Shown here: positions 1 through 10,409 of the stretch, one piece after another
How positions within the stretch are numbered: the first letter of the stretch is position 1
Layout of the letters: each line of letters begins with the position of its first letter
Source of the DNA: Acanthaster planci
Taxonomy: Eukaryota; Echinodermata; Asteroidea; Valvatida; Acanthasteridae
Reading direction: 5' to 3'
Length of the DNA: 64,000 bases
Assembly (NCBI RefSeq): GCF_001949145.1
Contig: NW_019091375.1
Coordinates: forward strand, 1,804,196-1,868,195
The notes under the pieces: model-generated
Databases searched by the model: none
Told to the model about the DNA's origin: nothing
The model's input: the letters and a program-made list of their open reading frames with translations, nothing else
Translations under genes and position numbers: made by a program

Positions 1-970
1 CTGGCAGGGCTTAGGATGGGGCTGCAATGTAAAAATATAAAGGTGGGAAACAGATGTAATTCTGGCAGTGTAAAATGGTTGAGATTGGAGAATGGCTAAG
101 TGGCAAAGTACATGTACTACATTTCACAAACATACAAACAAAAGTTGTTCTGTTAGTTCAAATAAATGAACATTTATTTCACTTGCAAATAGAAATTGAC
201 TGGTTACAGCAATGAATGGTGATTGTTTGACATACACACAGTGGCATTTTTGCAAGACAATATTTTCAAATGAAACAAATTTTGTGTCAGTGCTAAGAGG
301 TCTTTATTGAAAAGCACTGTTGTCAACATCAATTTGGGAATGAAAATTGGTTGAAATTTATATGACAGCCGTAAAAAAGTTTTATGAGTAGAAGCTTAAA
401 AAATGTATGTTTCAATAAAAAATTTACAAGAGTAATCTTGTATTTTCGAAAATTACATTTTTTCAGTAATGACCTATTAACACTGAGCCAACAATTTGTC
501 ACATGCCGTTTTGAAATACATATTATTTTAAGTCGAAGACTTTTTCTAATGTTCTGGCAATGTGCAATGTGGGAAATACATAATGTACATAGAATTCCCT
601 GTGATCGGCGGCTTGCCGCTGTTGGTGATTTGTTTTTAAACAAATAAATAAATTTTGTCCATTTTTTCTTCAACCTCATTGAAGTGAGGTTTAGAACGGC
701 CACCAGGTTGGCGGAACAGTGCAGGTATTTTGGCTACCTGAATGGGAAGTGGAGATGTGAATGACATAATTTACGGTTCAATTTGTAAAAGCGTGCAAGA
801 GTTACCAACTTTCATGCGAGTCCTGTCTATCAAGCGACTACAGACTGTCCAAATCTGAATAAATTTTTCGTACAAAAAATCCTTGGAATTTTGGAGTGGA
901 GCATCTTGAAAGCCTACGTACATGTACACATGAATGTTTTAAATGTTCGTAAATATGAAGGTAGATGCGT
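1..970. other. Intergenic, no gene seen
   Basis: AT-rich sequence with only short chance reading frames on both strands. I see no convincing splice-site and frame combination, no tRNA-like boxes and no tandem structure. Confidence 0.5.
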
Positions 971-978
971 TACGATAC

Positions 979-1038
979 TTTAACCCTAACAGTCCTCAGT
1001 CCTCCAACAGGTGAAGGATTGCGGAGGGTTAGGGTTAA
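979..1038. repeat. Palindromic mini-element with TTAACCCTAAC termini, copy A
   Basis: The left end reads TTTAACCCTAACAGTCCT and the right end is the complementary GGAGGGTTAGGGTTAAAG, about 60 bp in all. A related copy lies at 44529-44598. The ends contain the telomere hexamer once each and not in tandem, so this is a short inverted-repeat element and not telomeric DNA. Confidence 0.6.
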
Positions 1039-1547
1039 AGATATAACTTAATTTGTGAATGGTAGGTTTTGTTTCAAGGCTAACTGATCGACTGTGTTTG
1101 AAGGTCTGTACAAAAGTACCTCCTAAGTACAACGTCACTATGCTGAACAATGTGGCATGTGGAACATGCCCCTTGGCTCCCAAATCTACCATGCATTTTT
1201 CTGAACGCTGAAATTTGCTTTGAAATTAAAGAAACAAATTTTAGAAAGAGAATGACTCACAAGCTAACATTTCCAACATTGAAAATTCAGAGCTACCATT
1301 TCTACCAAAATTCTAAAACAGAGCAAATACTGCCCTCTCTTTTCTGCAAATGGCATCCCCTTTTCGACGAATGGCGCCCTCTTGCAAGGAAGGTTTTTCT
1401 CCCTTTTTAACACACACTAGAACGGTTCAAGGTTTGGGCCTACTAAATATCACCCCCTGAAATCGCAACAGATGCGAGGTTTGCTACACCAAGCAGTGTT
1501 CAGACCCTTCCCTGTTCATCACAGCAGCACTGTAGTGCATACCACTA

Positions 1548-2483
1548 TACACTACTCAAAAAAACTTCAAGGATCAGACATTTTCAGCCAGGTGTCTACT
1601 TTATTGATATATGCATGTGTTTCCGAGTACACTGAGCCCCGAGTAAGACCAAGAGAGGGCGCAGTTTTCTCAACAACGCAGGGCCCTTTAGTCAGAAATG
1701 AACTTCGCTGGTCACAGACAACTAGGAAATGTATCAGTTATCATTTTTGTAAATAATTAAACAATGTGATATTCATTTGTGTGTGGTACAGATGCATGCA
1801 TGGATTTTCTTTAAAGAGGTCACAACAGTTCATTTTTTTCATGTTTGCCATGCATATCATATCTTGGAAGTGCTTCATTTCTCAGCTGTAACAATTTCAG
1901 AATAAAAAATAGCGCCCTCACCTAACAGGATATCACTCTAACTCATAAATAGCGCCCTCACATTACCAGGATATCATTCTAACTCATGAATAGCGCCCTC
2001 ACATTACCAGGATATCATTCTAACTCATGAATAGCGCCCTCACATTACCAGGATATCATTCCAACTCATGAATAGCGCCCTCACATTACCAGGATATCAT
2101 TCTAACTCATGAATAGCGCCCTCACATTACCAGGATATCATTCCAACTCATAAATAGCGCCCTCACATTACCAGGATATCATTCCAACTCATGAATAGCG
2201 CCCTCACATTATCAGGATATCATTCTAACAACTCATATTCTCCCCAAACTCCACTTTCATCATTTTTTTACGCCTGTGTAGGAGACCTGGACAAAGTGCT
2301 GACCGAAGTGTTTTTCATGAATCATAGGACTTCAGTGCTCAGCAGAGAAAGTTTGCATTAGACTGGAACCAATATAGTTTTTGTTTTGTCGCCAGAACAT
2401 AACCACATTAAATGACACTCACACGTTACAAAGTGAGTCTTTTTTTTTTTAATTCTGATCCTTTGATCCTTTTGAGTAGTGTA
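1548..2483. mobile_element. Putative non-autonomous DNA element with inverted termini
   Basis: The left terminus (1548-1578) reads TACACTACTCAAAA and continues into a CAAGGATCAGA block. The right terminus (2450-2483), read on the minus strand, has the same TACACTACTCAAAA followed by AAAGGATCAGA. The two ends face each other across about 930 bp that contain the 41-bp minisatellite and no transposase. I do not see a clear target-site duplication, so the boundaries are approximate and the element class is unknown. Confidence 0.5.
1911..2240. repeat. 41-bp tandem repeat (minisatellite), 8 units
   Basis: Units beginning AGCGCCCTCACATTACC start at about 1911, 1951, 1992, 2033, 2074, 2115, 2156 and 2197, a steady 40-41 bp period. 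Each unit contains GGATATCATT and ends in AACTCATGAAT or AACTCATAAAT. Inner units are nearly identical while the first (CCTAAC instead of CATTACC) and the last are diverged, as expected for recent unequal exchange in the middle. It lies inside the inverted-terminal element at 1548-2483. Confidence 0.95.
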
Positions 2484-2662
2484 CAAATGCAGAGAGACTC
2501 ACTCCATCGCCAAGGTGGAAGCAAGGAACTGCATCTCTGAGAAGATTGATTCCATTCCTTGCCTTTCCGTGAATCAGTGCCTGAGATTCTGACGAGAATC
2601 CCTCATGCAATCTTGGACACTGTTCCTCCTCGGTGATGGAGGCGAGGACTGGCATCTTTAAG

Positions 2663-2820
2663 TTACTTCCTCTTCTTGATGTGCTTGTGGATCATCTCTG
2701 GGAAGTCCTACAGGATCTTGTCTTCCATCTTGCTTCTCTCCTTGTTGAAGGAGGCGAGGGCGCTCTTCTCATCGGCCCTGCAGATCTGGTTCTTACGCAC
2801 AGCTTCCATGTCAACAATGC
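2663..2820 (-). CDS. Orphan C-terminal coding exon of an unrecognised protein, with in-frame TAG
   Basis: On the minus strand a good acceptor (pyrimidine-rich, ending TTTCATCCCAG) is followed by a frame reading IVDMEA, then VRKNQICRADEKSALASF, then NKERSKMEDKIL. A TAG stop sits at 2710-2708, but the same frame continues with equally protein-like codons, DFPEMIHKHIKKRK, to a TAA at 2665-2663. The basic HIKKRK end and charged helical character look like a genuine carboxy-terminus. Either the protein ends at the TAG, or the TAG is a point mutation (for example from CAG) in a pseudogene or in this haplotype. The minus-strand stretch from 2662 to about 2450 would be 3' UTR and runs into an A-tract. 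The frame is also open upstream of the acceptor for about 37 codons, so the exon start is uncertain. I do not recognise the family and could not find further exons at higher coordinates with confidence. Confidence 0.5.
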
Positions 2821-2954
2821 CTGGGATGAAATTAAACACAGGAGGACGAGTTACGGCGAAATACTGAGACAATTCTGACAAACATTCGAGGATCTTTGTA
2901 CCGTCCTTATTTTTACATCTTATTTCACACAAAACAGTTGTGGTTTGACGCTAA

Positions 2955-3676
2955 GGCTGAGTTCGGGCGGCTTGCACTCATATGCTCACAAACAGCTTGA
3001 TTTGTTGTTTGTGGGTCGGCCGCTCAAACGCCGGGAACATACAACCGCTTATTGCTAGTACACTGTACATGTAGTTAGGGGCAAGCAACATGGAGGCATC
3101 CATGTACGTTCTCCAATGTTTAATGTTTGGATAACTGTCCTGAATTCTGTTCTGTTTTAAAAAGAAACATTCATTTCTGTGTCGTGGAAAATGAGAAATG
3201 TTAATCTTGCAAAACTTCCCGTTGTCTGTGGCTTTGTAAGCCATCTCGCCGTTTTGTGCAGCTGTTCAAAAACTAGAATCTCACGAGTTTTTAAGTCTGT
3301 TCTTGTAAAACCTGGCAAGGAGCCTGCAAGGTTGAGGATATATTTAAATTTATTTAAAAAATTGGAATTGGATTTTTGTGATTCAAATCAGATTTTTTGA
3401 TTTAAAATCATTTGATTTAAATCTGTGATTGGGTTTCAGAGTTTTGATAGAAAAACTCAAAGAAGAAGCACCTTCCCCGTTGGCATAATGAATTGCAAAC
3501 AGATTGAGATTGGTCAAATCTGTGATTTAAATCAAGGTGATTTAAATCAGCCAACCCTGCGAGGAGGCTGGGTATGATCCTGTTCCCAGAAAAGTATTCT
3601 CGGGTTGTGTTATTGCTGTTCGAGAACAAGAACAAGCCGCCCATTACAAGTAGGCCGCCCGAACTCGACCTCAGTT
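2955..3676. mobile_element. Possible inverted-terminal element around the GATTTAAATC repeat
   Basis: At 2955-2975 the plus strand reads CTGAGTTCGGGCGGCTTGC. At 3650-3674 it reads GGCCGCCCGAACTCGACCTCAG, the approximate inverse. The two ends enclose about 700 bp with no coding capacity. The match is short and imperfect, so this is a candidate only. Confidence 0.35.
3336..3560. repeat. GATTTAAATC-rich degenerate repeat
   Basis: Repeated GATTTAAATC, TGATTTAAAATCA and similar self-complementary words occur between 3369 and 3550. This style of dispersed low-complexity repeat is common in animal genomes. No coding potential is seen. Confidence 0.6.
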
Positions 3677-3975
3677 CCTCGATTAAAGCTAACATTTTTG
3701 TCAACCATTTCTAGTCAGAAAATGAACTATGAAGCAAAGACTTTGTTACTCATGACAGGACTTCTGACGGACTAAACTAAGACTGCACATCGTGAACTTG
3801 AAAACTTTAACATTCCTTTTGGGTGAAAGGAAATTACAAAGTGACATCATGCCTTTCTGGACAACTGAGGGCGCTGTTTTAGCCTGTAATCTCAATCTTT
3901 TGGCAATTAATTATGCCAACGGGGAAGGCGCTTCCTTTATGAGGTTTTTTATCAAAACTCTGAAACCCAAATTTT
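3424..3975. repeat. 85-bp inverted repeat with about 370-bp spacer
   Basis: The arm at 3424-3512 contains TTTCAGAGTTTTGATAG and CTTCCCCGTTGGCATAAT. The arm at 3887-3975 carries the reverse complement with scattered mismatches (ATTATGCCAACGGGGAAGG, then CTATCAAAAC-like TTATCAAAACTCTGAAA). It overlaps the end of the candidate element at 2955-3676, so one repeat probably inserted into another or the locus was partly duplicated in inverse orientation. Confidence 0.75.
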
Positions 3976-3999
3976 CTCCTTGAATATTGTCTCAGGAAA

Positions 4000-6900
4000 T
4001 GTTGACCATTGATCTTTGGTAATTTGCAATGAAACAGCAAGGAAAAGGAAACTTAGGCTACGAAATGAGAACAATTCCAGTATGGTTGGTGCATTCAACC
4101 AGCTAGCCCTCATTCCAAGGTTTAATCTTTATCTTGTCTCTTCGCTGACGGCCTTGCACAGATTTTAGTGAAGGAAATACATCACAAGGGGTCACAGCTA
4201 ACGACATGCAGAGCATTTTGGGTAGATTTCTGCCACGTGCACGAGCTCCATCAATGCGTTGAAATACAAGCGACAGTTACAGTTTTTCTCTTTTTCATCC
4301 TTATTACTGAAAATATTTTCACCACACTTTATTCGTTCGTCTATAATTGGTCAAAATATCCATTAATTTAAAAAATATTGCCAAACGACACATGGTCAGT
4401 GATACTGTAATAACCACACTTGTGATTGTACCAAGTCCTTTGTATCATATGGCCGACCATTTTGCCTGAACCCACAAATTTAATTAACGCTTCAATAACA
4501 GGAAGTGATAACCTCATGGTCAGAGGTTATGCACAGTGTAGCCAATCACAGTGCAAAGCCATCTCATCCCCACCATCTTGCTTGACACAGCATACCCTGC
4601 CATCCCAAGGTCAGGTTTGCCTCGTATATGAAAAGCTAATCAAAAGATTTCACTGTTTCTTGCTAACCAAAAGCCAAGGGGGATCCAGGACCCAAATTTT
4701 GGTGTGGGAAGTGGATTTGTTTTGCTTTTGAGATTTTTTTGAGGGGTTTGGCAACATGTTGGGCTATTCATACACAGTTCAAAATGGAATTTTATTACTT
4801 TTTGGCTGCCTTTTTTTGGGGGGGGGGGCATGGCCCCCGTTCCCAGATACACCCTGCCGAAACATGACTCTCACCTGTGCTACTTATGACATAACTTATG
4901 TCCGCAGCTATAGAGAATTCATCACTAGTCCTCCAACTCGCGCCGTGACGCAGGATACATTAGCAGGTCTGGACATAAACAGCCATTGCACCACCTCCGA
5001 CTGGAGACAAGGTCTTCCCAACTCTAAGAAGGAAAAAAAATGACAACAAATAACAAGTTACCGTTAAGGTTTTCCGATCACAGAGCGGAAGGTTCGGTAT
5101 ATTTTGCCAAAATGAGCTAATCGTCCAGATTTCAGCCCATTCGTGATTAGCATCTGTACTCTTAGTCATTTGGTCGCTGTTAGATCCATAAAAACCATAC
5201 AGTGCTTGGCAGTGCAGGGAGTAACAGGTCGGACAGAGTCTGATTGGCACAAGAGGGGTTCCCACAGAAATCAGAAAACCAAACTCAATAATTTTGCTCA
5301 AATTCAGTAACCTTTTCAAGACCTTCCAGGACTAGAATACGACAATTTCCATGACATTTCTTGCCATTTGGCAGAGAGAAGTTGTTTGGTAGAATGAATA
5401 CCTACCATCGCCACTCCTACGGACTGACAAGGATAGCCTGTACATTTATCATTATTCCGTAAAACCATCAAAATTAACCCAAAGTTGCATGTTCCTGATT
5501 TCCATGACTAATTTTAGGACTTTGCGGGCCAAATTTTTCCAGGATTGCCCATGTAAAAGAATGAATGTACAAGAACAAATGGGTTCAGCAAATCGATGTG
5601 GGCACCAAAATCAGGTTTAGTATAAATCTGCTGGGAAAGAGACGGCTAACTGTTTCAGAGCAGTGATGCCAGAAGATGAGCCCACAGGCAGGGGACCAAC
5701 CACGCTGCAATCACCTTACTCTATCAGGCCAGTGATGTCAGAAGATGAGCCCACAAGCAGGGGACCAACCACACTGCTAATGCCTTTAACTCCATTAGGT
5801 GATGCCAGATCTGGTACCTGGTAAAGATAAAAAGAGGTCATTACTGTCTGTCTGCATTGGCAAACACTTGTTCTGGGGAACTACCCCTTGAAAATGCCAA
5901 TGTCCCAAAGGTATGGCTGCAGCTCGAAGTGAGGGTAATAACTATAGAGCCACAAGCAAGCGGCTGCAGTCATTTCCCTCAGACTTACGAACCACTGTCA
6001 GCCTATTTGATTCGGTTTATCTTAAGCCGGTTGGCAAATGTACCAAAAAAAGATTGAACCCAGTCAATTTTGTTTGTTCTATACAAAGAGAGAAATTGGC
6101 GAGTATGTGAGTGGAGATCTCTTGAAGAACCTCTCACAGATCAACTCCATCTTAAAGGAGCCAGGGTGGGGACCCATATATTCTGATATCATGAAAGTAA
6201 TTCTTTGTGGTCATTCTGACACTATTTTTGTGAAAAATCCACCTTAAATTGTACAAGCCCAGCACCTTTTTTTCTGAAACAGTTCACCCCAAAACATATA
6301 CTCTTCCACCACTATGTTCAATGTTTATGGGTTAGCACACTTGTGGCCTTCAACTTACAATGACTAACAAAAAGCCTTATGGCAGATTGAGTTAAAACTT
6401 CATGTTGGACTAATAATATATAGAATGTCTTTAGAGTGTTCTCTGTAGCCTAAAATGATAGCAGGGCAGCACATATTGCGAGCGCGGAGTGTGAGGCCAT
6501 TATGGCGTGGGGTCTGGGACCCGCTCAAGGGCCCCGAGAAATTTTGGATTCTAGATGCTCTGTGGTGCAATTGGAGGTATTTCCTGAGCCCTTTCTTTAG
6601 ATTCCTTGAATCAAATTTGCTCATGTTGAAATGAAGGCAAGACTGTTATCAGGAGGTCATCAATCACATGTAAGTTGATTTATTTGTCGGGGGTATTTTT
6701 TTTTTACTGATCAGAACTTGCCAACGAGTGGATGGTTCGGATTACATGTACGTACATGGGCACAACGTGAAAGGATAACGTATAGTCGCTTCCCTAATTC
6801 TGGATCTCAAATATAACTCCATGGTCAGATTCCAGCGACAAAATCCTATAATTCTGGTGAAATACACGGACGGTCAGTTGTCCAGTTCGCATATTGGAGA

Positions 6901-7560
6901 AACTACAAAATTGCTTTCGAAATCTAAGCTTTTAATCTGGACTTAAGGAATCATCAGAATTGGCAACACTTCAAGTTCCACGTTGGATTAACCGCTTCCA
7001 AATAGTGACAATTTTTTTCTCGTATAAAAAGTCAGACAGAGCCATTGTTGCAAGCTGTTTTTTCTAATTAAGAAATTCGTAATTTTGAGAAAATTAGTTC
7101 ATAAATAACAATTTCAGTGAATCAACGAGCGAAATTTGAGTAACTTTTGACTAGAGTTTTTCAGCTGTACAGCGAGCAGTCGGCAACTATCCCCCATGCT
7201 GCACATTTGACAATCCCACAAAATCTGGCCAGGCCAGTCAACTAAGTGATTTTGCACGCAACAATGTACATGAGAATCAAGATAGTCCCGATCGATGTTA
7301 TGCATAGTATACCATGTACAGTTCAGATGGCGCGCGGTGCGTGGCACTAAACTGCAAACACTACATTGCGGTGTTAGTTAAAACACTGTCGCGACCATAC
7401 AATTGTCCCATACATGCATGAAAAACGTGGAGATCTCGATATACCGATAACGTGTACACGCTGATGAGCACTTAGTTTTAGACCAACATTACTTCATGGC
7501 GCAGTGAAATCCTTGGCTTGGGCATGCGCAACAATGTGGGTCAGGCAAGGCCAGGCTGCC
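4000..7560. other. Non-coding stretch, no gene supported
   Basis: Reading frames up to 119 codons occur (for example minus 5319-4960), but none has a recognisable domain or a consistent set of splice sites. It contains a short direct duplication (5661-5780), a G-run near 4811-4823 and GC-rich dispersed-repeat text near 6460-6560. Confidence 0.45.
5661..5780. repeat. Direct duplication, 69-bp offset
   Basis: CAGTGATGCCAGAAGATGAG at 5661 recurs with one change at 5730, each followed by a CCCACAxGCAGGGGACC block and CCAACCACxCTGC. Two units, about 90 percent identical over roughly 50 bp. Confidence 0.85.
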
Positions 7561-7629
7561 GGTGCGTGGCGGGCTGAGTGTGCGATATCCCCACATACAA
7601 GTACACACAGGTGTGTTGCTAAACATCAA

Positions 7630-7712
7630 GTATCCAGTTTTGAGTATTGAGTTTCAAGAATCAAGTTTCGACTATCGAGTTTTGACTTTCGACTGTCGAG
7701 TTTCGCACACAA
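7630..7712. repeat. Degenerate short-period repeat (GAGTTTCGACTAT type)
   Basis: Imperfect units such as GAGTATTGAGTTTC, GACTATCGAGTTTT and GACTGTCGAGTTTC follow one another with a period near 14 bp. A similar degenerate pattern occurs at 23480-23790. Confidence 0.6.
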
Positions 7713-7764
7713 ATAAAATAGGACAATTTTTTCTTGGTGGTAAAATTGAAATCTTTCTTAACTA

Positions 7765-8250
7765 ATTATCAAAATAACGAATACTATTACTAGTTGTTTT
7801 GATAATATAATGGGTGACAGGCTAGGCGCTCTATTGTACCATCGACAAGTGTTCATATCCAGCACCAATGGTTCAACTCGAATTTTGGCATTTTCCAACT
7901 AAAATGGAAAAACTTTGAGTTACGTTTTTCCATAAAACTTATCACTTTAAACAAATAGTATTATCAATTGTTGTGATTGCCTCGTAAAATGGGTGACAGG
8001 CACTCTAAGTTACCACTGACAATATCAGGCAAGAAAGGTTCAACTCGAAATTTTGGCATTTTTTTGGCTAAAAAGGAAAAACTTCCAGTTACATTTTCTA
8101 TAAAAATTATCACTTTAAACCAAAAGTATTATTAAATGTTTAGATTGTTTTTTAAAATGGGTTAAAGGCGCTCTCAGTTGCAATGGACAAAAGTATTCAT
8201 ATCCGACAAGAAAGGTTCAACTTGATATTTTAGCCTTTTCCAGTTTGGAC
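7765..8250. repeat. About 170-bp tandem repeat, 3 diverged units
   Basis: The block starting TTATCACTTTAAAC, passing through AATGGGTGACAGGC, GGTTCAACTCGA and TTTTGGCATTTT, occurs three times starting near 7766, 7940 and 8108. Spacing is about 170 bp; units are clearly related but only moderately similar. No reading frame is conserved between units. An ambiguous base (N) lies just downstream at 8279. Confidence 0.85.
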
Positions 8251-8439
8251 TTGGCATTATTTAACCTAGCTCTTTGCANACAACACAACACAGCTGTGCT
8301 TCTTTGAGGTGTTTACCAAATGACCCAAAGAGTGACTTCAGCATAGGAGGGTTAATGTAGGATGGAGTCCCTCAACGTGCTGCTGTTCTTCAAATTCCCT
8401 GAAAACCTTTTCTTGGACTAGTAACCCAGGTTCCCCATG

Positions 8440-9960
8440 GTCATCCACCTTGAGAGACTTTCATCACGCCGTCCCGGTCGCATTGTATACGAAATTTACA
8501 CAAATCATCCACCGAAGTTCTGGCTGGGCAGCCTCCAATGGAAAGGGATGGTAAATGGACCTCCACCACGATCCTATTAGGCGACCCCCTAGCATCCGGA
8601 CTTAGCCACTGGCACTAATGCCCCAGCCCGCGGGCGTTGGACCAACAACCCAACCTTCATACACCAACTTTGCTACGAGTGCCTGATGTCGAAAGACCTG
8701 GCTCATCCCGGCAAGGCACAAATCTTCTGTCTCTAGACGACTCAAAGTTGGCAGTAATGACGGGCCTCCCCCAAACCCGCCAGGAAGGGGTTCCCCTGAT
8801 GTCCCCTCTGTGGTTTTGTCACCTATTCGCCTCACACGCCATCAAATCCATTTTGCCACCTGGAACAATCTCACGCTTAATTCACCTGGTCATTCACTGC
8901 TTCTCTCCGCTGAACTCTCCCGTCCGGACATCTCCATTGCTGGTCTACAGGAGGTCAGATGGACGGGATGGGGCGAGGCAGTCATTTGACAACTACCGTC
9001 TTCCCTGGAGTGGTCATGAATATCTCCATACTTAGGCAGTAGCCCTGGCCATCCATCGTCGCCATGTAGCATCTATCATCACTTGGAAACCTCTCAGTCC
9101 CTGCCTACTCTGTGCACACTTAAAGCACTGCCATGGATACATCTGTGTCTTCTCATGTTACGCTCCAACTGATGCCTTTGATGATGAAACCAAGGACAAC
9201 TTCCATCAGCTACTAAATAGCGAGCTCCGGCATTACCATCGTTCTTGGGGACGTGAATGCTATGATTGGCCCAGATTATCTTGGCCATGAACATGTCATT
9301 GGACCACACCCCTTTCCCTCCGCCACTACCAACAACAACGGTGACCGCGTGCTTGAGGTCTGTGCTACACATAACCTTAAGATCCTCGGCACCTGGTTTC
9401 GGCATCAGCAGATCCATAGAATCACCTGGTACAGCAAGACTGGTATCACCAGCAAGACAGTTGATCACATCCTGGTCAGCGGTTGCTGGAGGGTCACCTC
9501 CGATTGCCGGATCTTCGCAGTGCTGAGCTTGGCATCACAGATCACCCTCTCCTTATTGTCAGCTTTTTTCTTCATCTCCGTAACGATACCTGCCAAGGCC
9601 CTGCCTCACGTCGTCCTCCTGACATCGACAAGCTCCATAATCCTCTGTTTGCCCAGCGCCACTCTGCAGTGGTCTCCTCACGCCTAATGCTTTAAGGATG
9701 CCTCAGACTCTCGAGGAAACCTGGAACCAGACCTGCTCAACCCTTACCCCAGTAGCCTCTGAGGAGCTTGGTGCTCGCCACTTCAGGAAAAGGCCATGGA
9801 TCTCAGACACCTCCCTGGATATGGTGGACCGCTGCAGATGAGTCAGACTGCTTGGATCTTCGGAAATCTACTGCAAGCTGTCCAGGTCAAAGAAGACGTA
9901 ACCTGCGTTGCGACTACGTCGGACAGCTTAACGATGACAGGGGACATTTTCCATTCAACA
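8440..9960 (+). mobile_element. Decayed LINE: apurinic-endonuclease part of a non-LTR retrotransposon
   Basis: Across several frames the plus strand encodes the ordered motifs of a LINE endonuclease: GLQEVRWTGWGEA near 8940 (catalytic Glu in QEVRW), VALAIHRR near 9040, SCYAPTDAFDDETKDNF near 9150, GDVNAMIGPDYLG near 9250 (the GDxN motif), TWYSKTGITSKTVDHILVS near 9428, then GITDHPLLIV near 9530. A linker resembling KPWISDTSLDMVD follows near 9800. At least four frameshifts or stops interrupt it and no reverse-transcriptase domain follows, so it is a dead fragment. The motif set matches, from memory, the elements often annotated as craniofacial development protein 2-like. The non-coding text at 8440-8800 is probably the element's 5' region. 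Confidence 0.85.
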
Positions 9961-9982
9961 TTTCTAACCTCTTTGCTCGCAC

Positions 9983-10402
9983 TTAAATAGCGCAGTGCAT
10001 GTTTGACAGAAGGATGTTACCGGGTTTCAAATCCCTGTGTGCAACACCGTTTTTCATGTATGTCAGTCCATCAACTTTTCCAAGGGTAATGTGGCAATTT
10101 TGGTGCTCCCAAGTTACAAAAGCCCAATCGCGATCTATCTGAATGATTAGCTGATCAAGGGAATACTTATGAAAATCGTAGTCTGTGCTCAAAAACATGG
10201 AAATCAAAAGTTGCGTACTCTAACATCATAGCATTATTGCCACTACTGGGGTTTTCTGTACGAATATAAACCAACTTCTGCGTAAGTACCTGCTCCTATC
10301 TTGCTCTGATATTGGACACGGTCCCATCTGAAGACAGACGAGTCAGCTGGAACACGATGTGGTCTCCAAACAGCACCAAACATTTTCCGCAAACAGCACC
10401 TG
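9983..10402 (-). pseudogene. Broken serine/threonine protein kinase relic
   Basis: On the minus strand, 10402-10290 encodes VFRWDRVQYQSKIGAG, which looks like the start of a kinase domain running into the glycine-rich loop. At 10255-10170 comes NAMMLEYATFDFHVFE, like the hinge region. After a frameshift, 10207-9983 reads DGLTYMKN then GVAHRDLKPGNILLSN, the catalytic loop with the HRD Asp and the Lys and Asn of the active site. The roughly 60 residues expected between glycine loop and hinge (including the VAIK lysine and the C-helix Glu) are missing. The 34-nt gap between the first two parts is bounded by GT and AG but is too short for an animal intron, so it is better read as an internal deletion. 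No DFG motif is seen. It abuts the LINE relic, suggesting a repeat-rich graveyard. Confidence 0.8.
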
Positions 10403-10409
10403 CTGTGAG

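Noticed and set aside
979-1038. Interstitial telomeric repeat
   Set aside because: Only one hexamer per end in inverted arrangement; no tandem TTAGGG.
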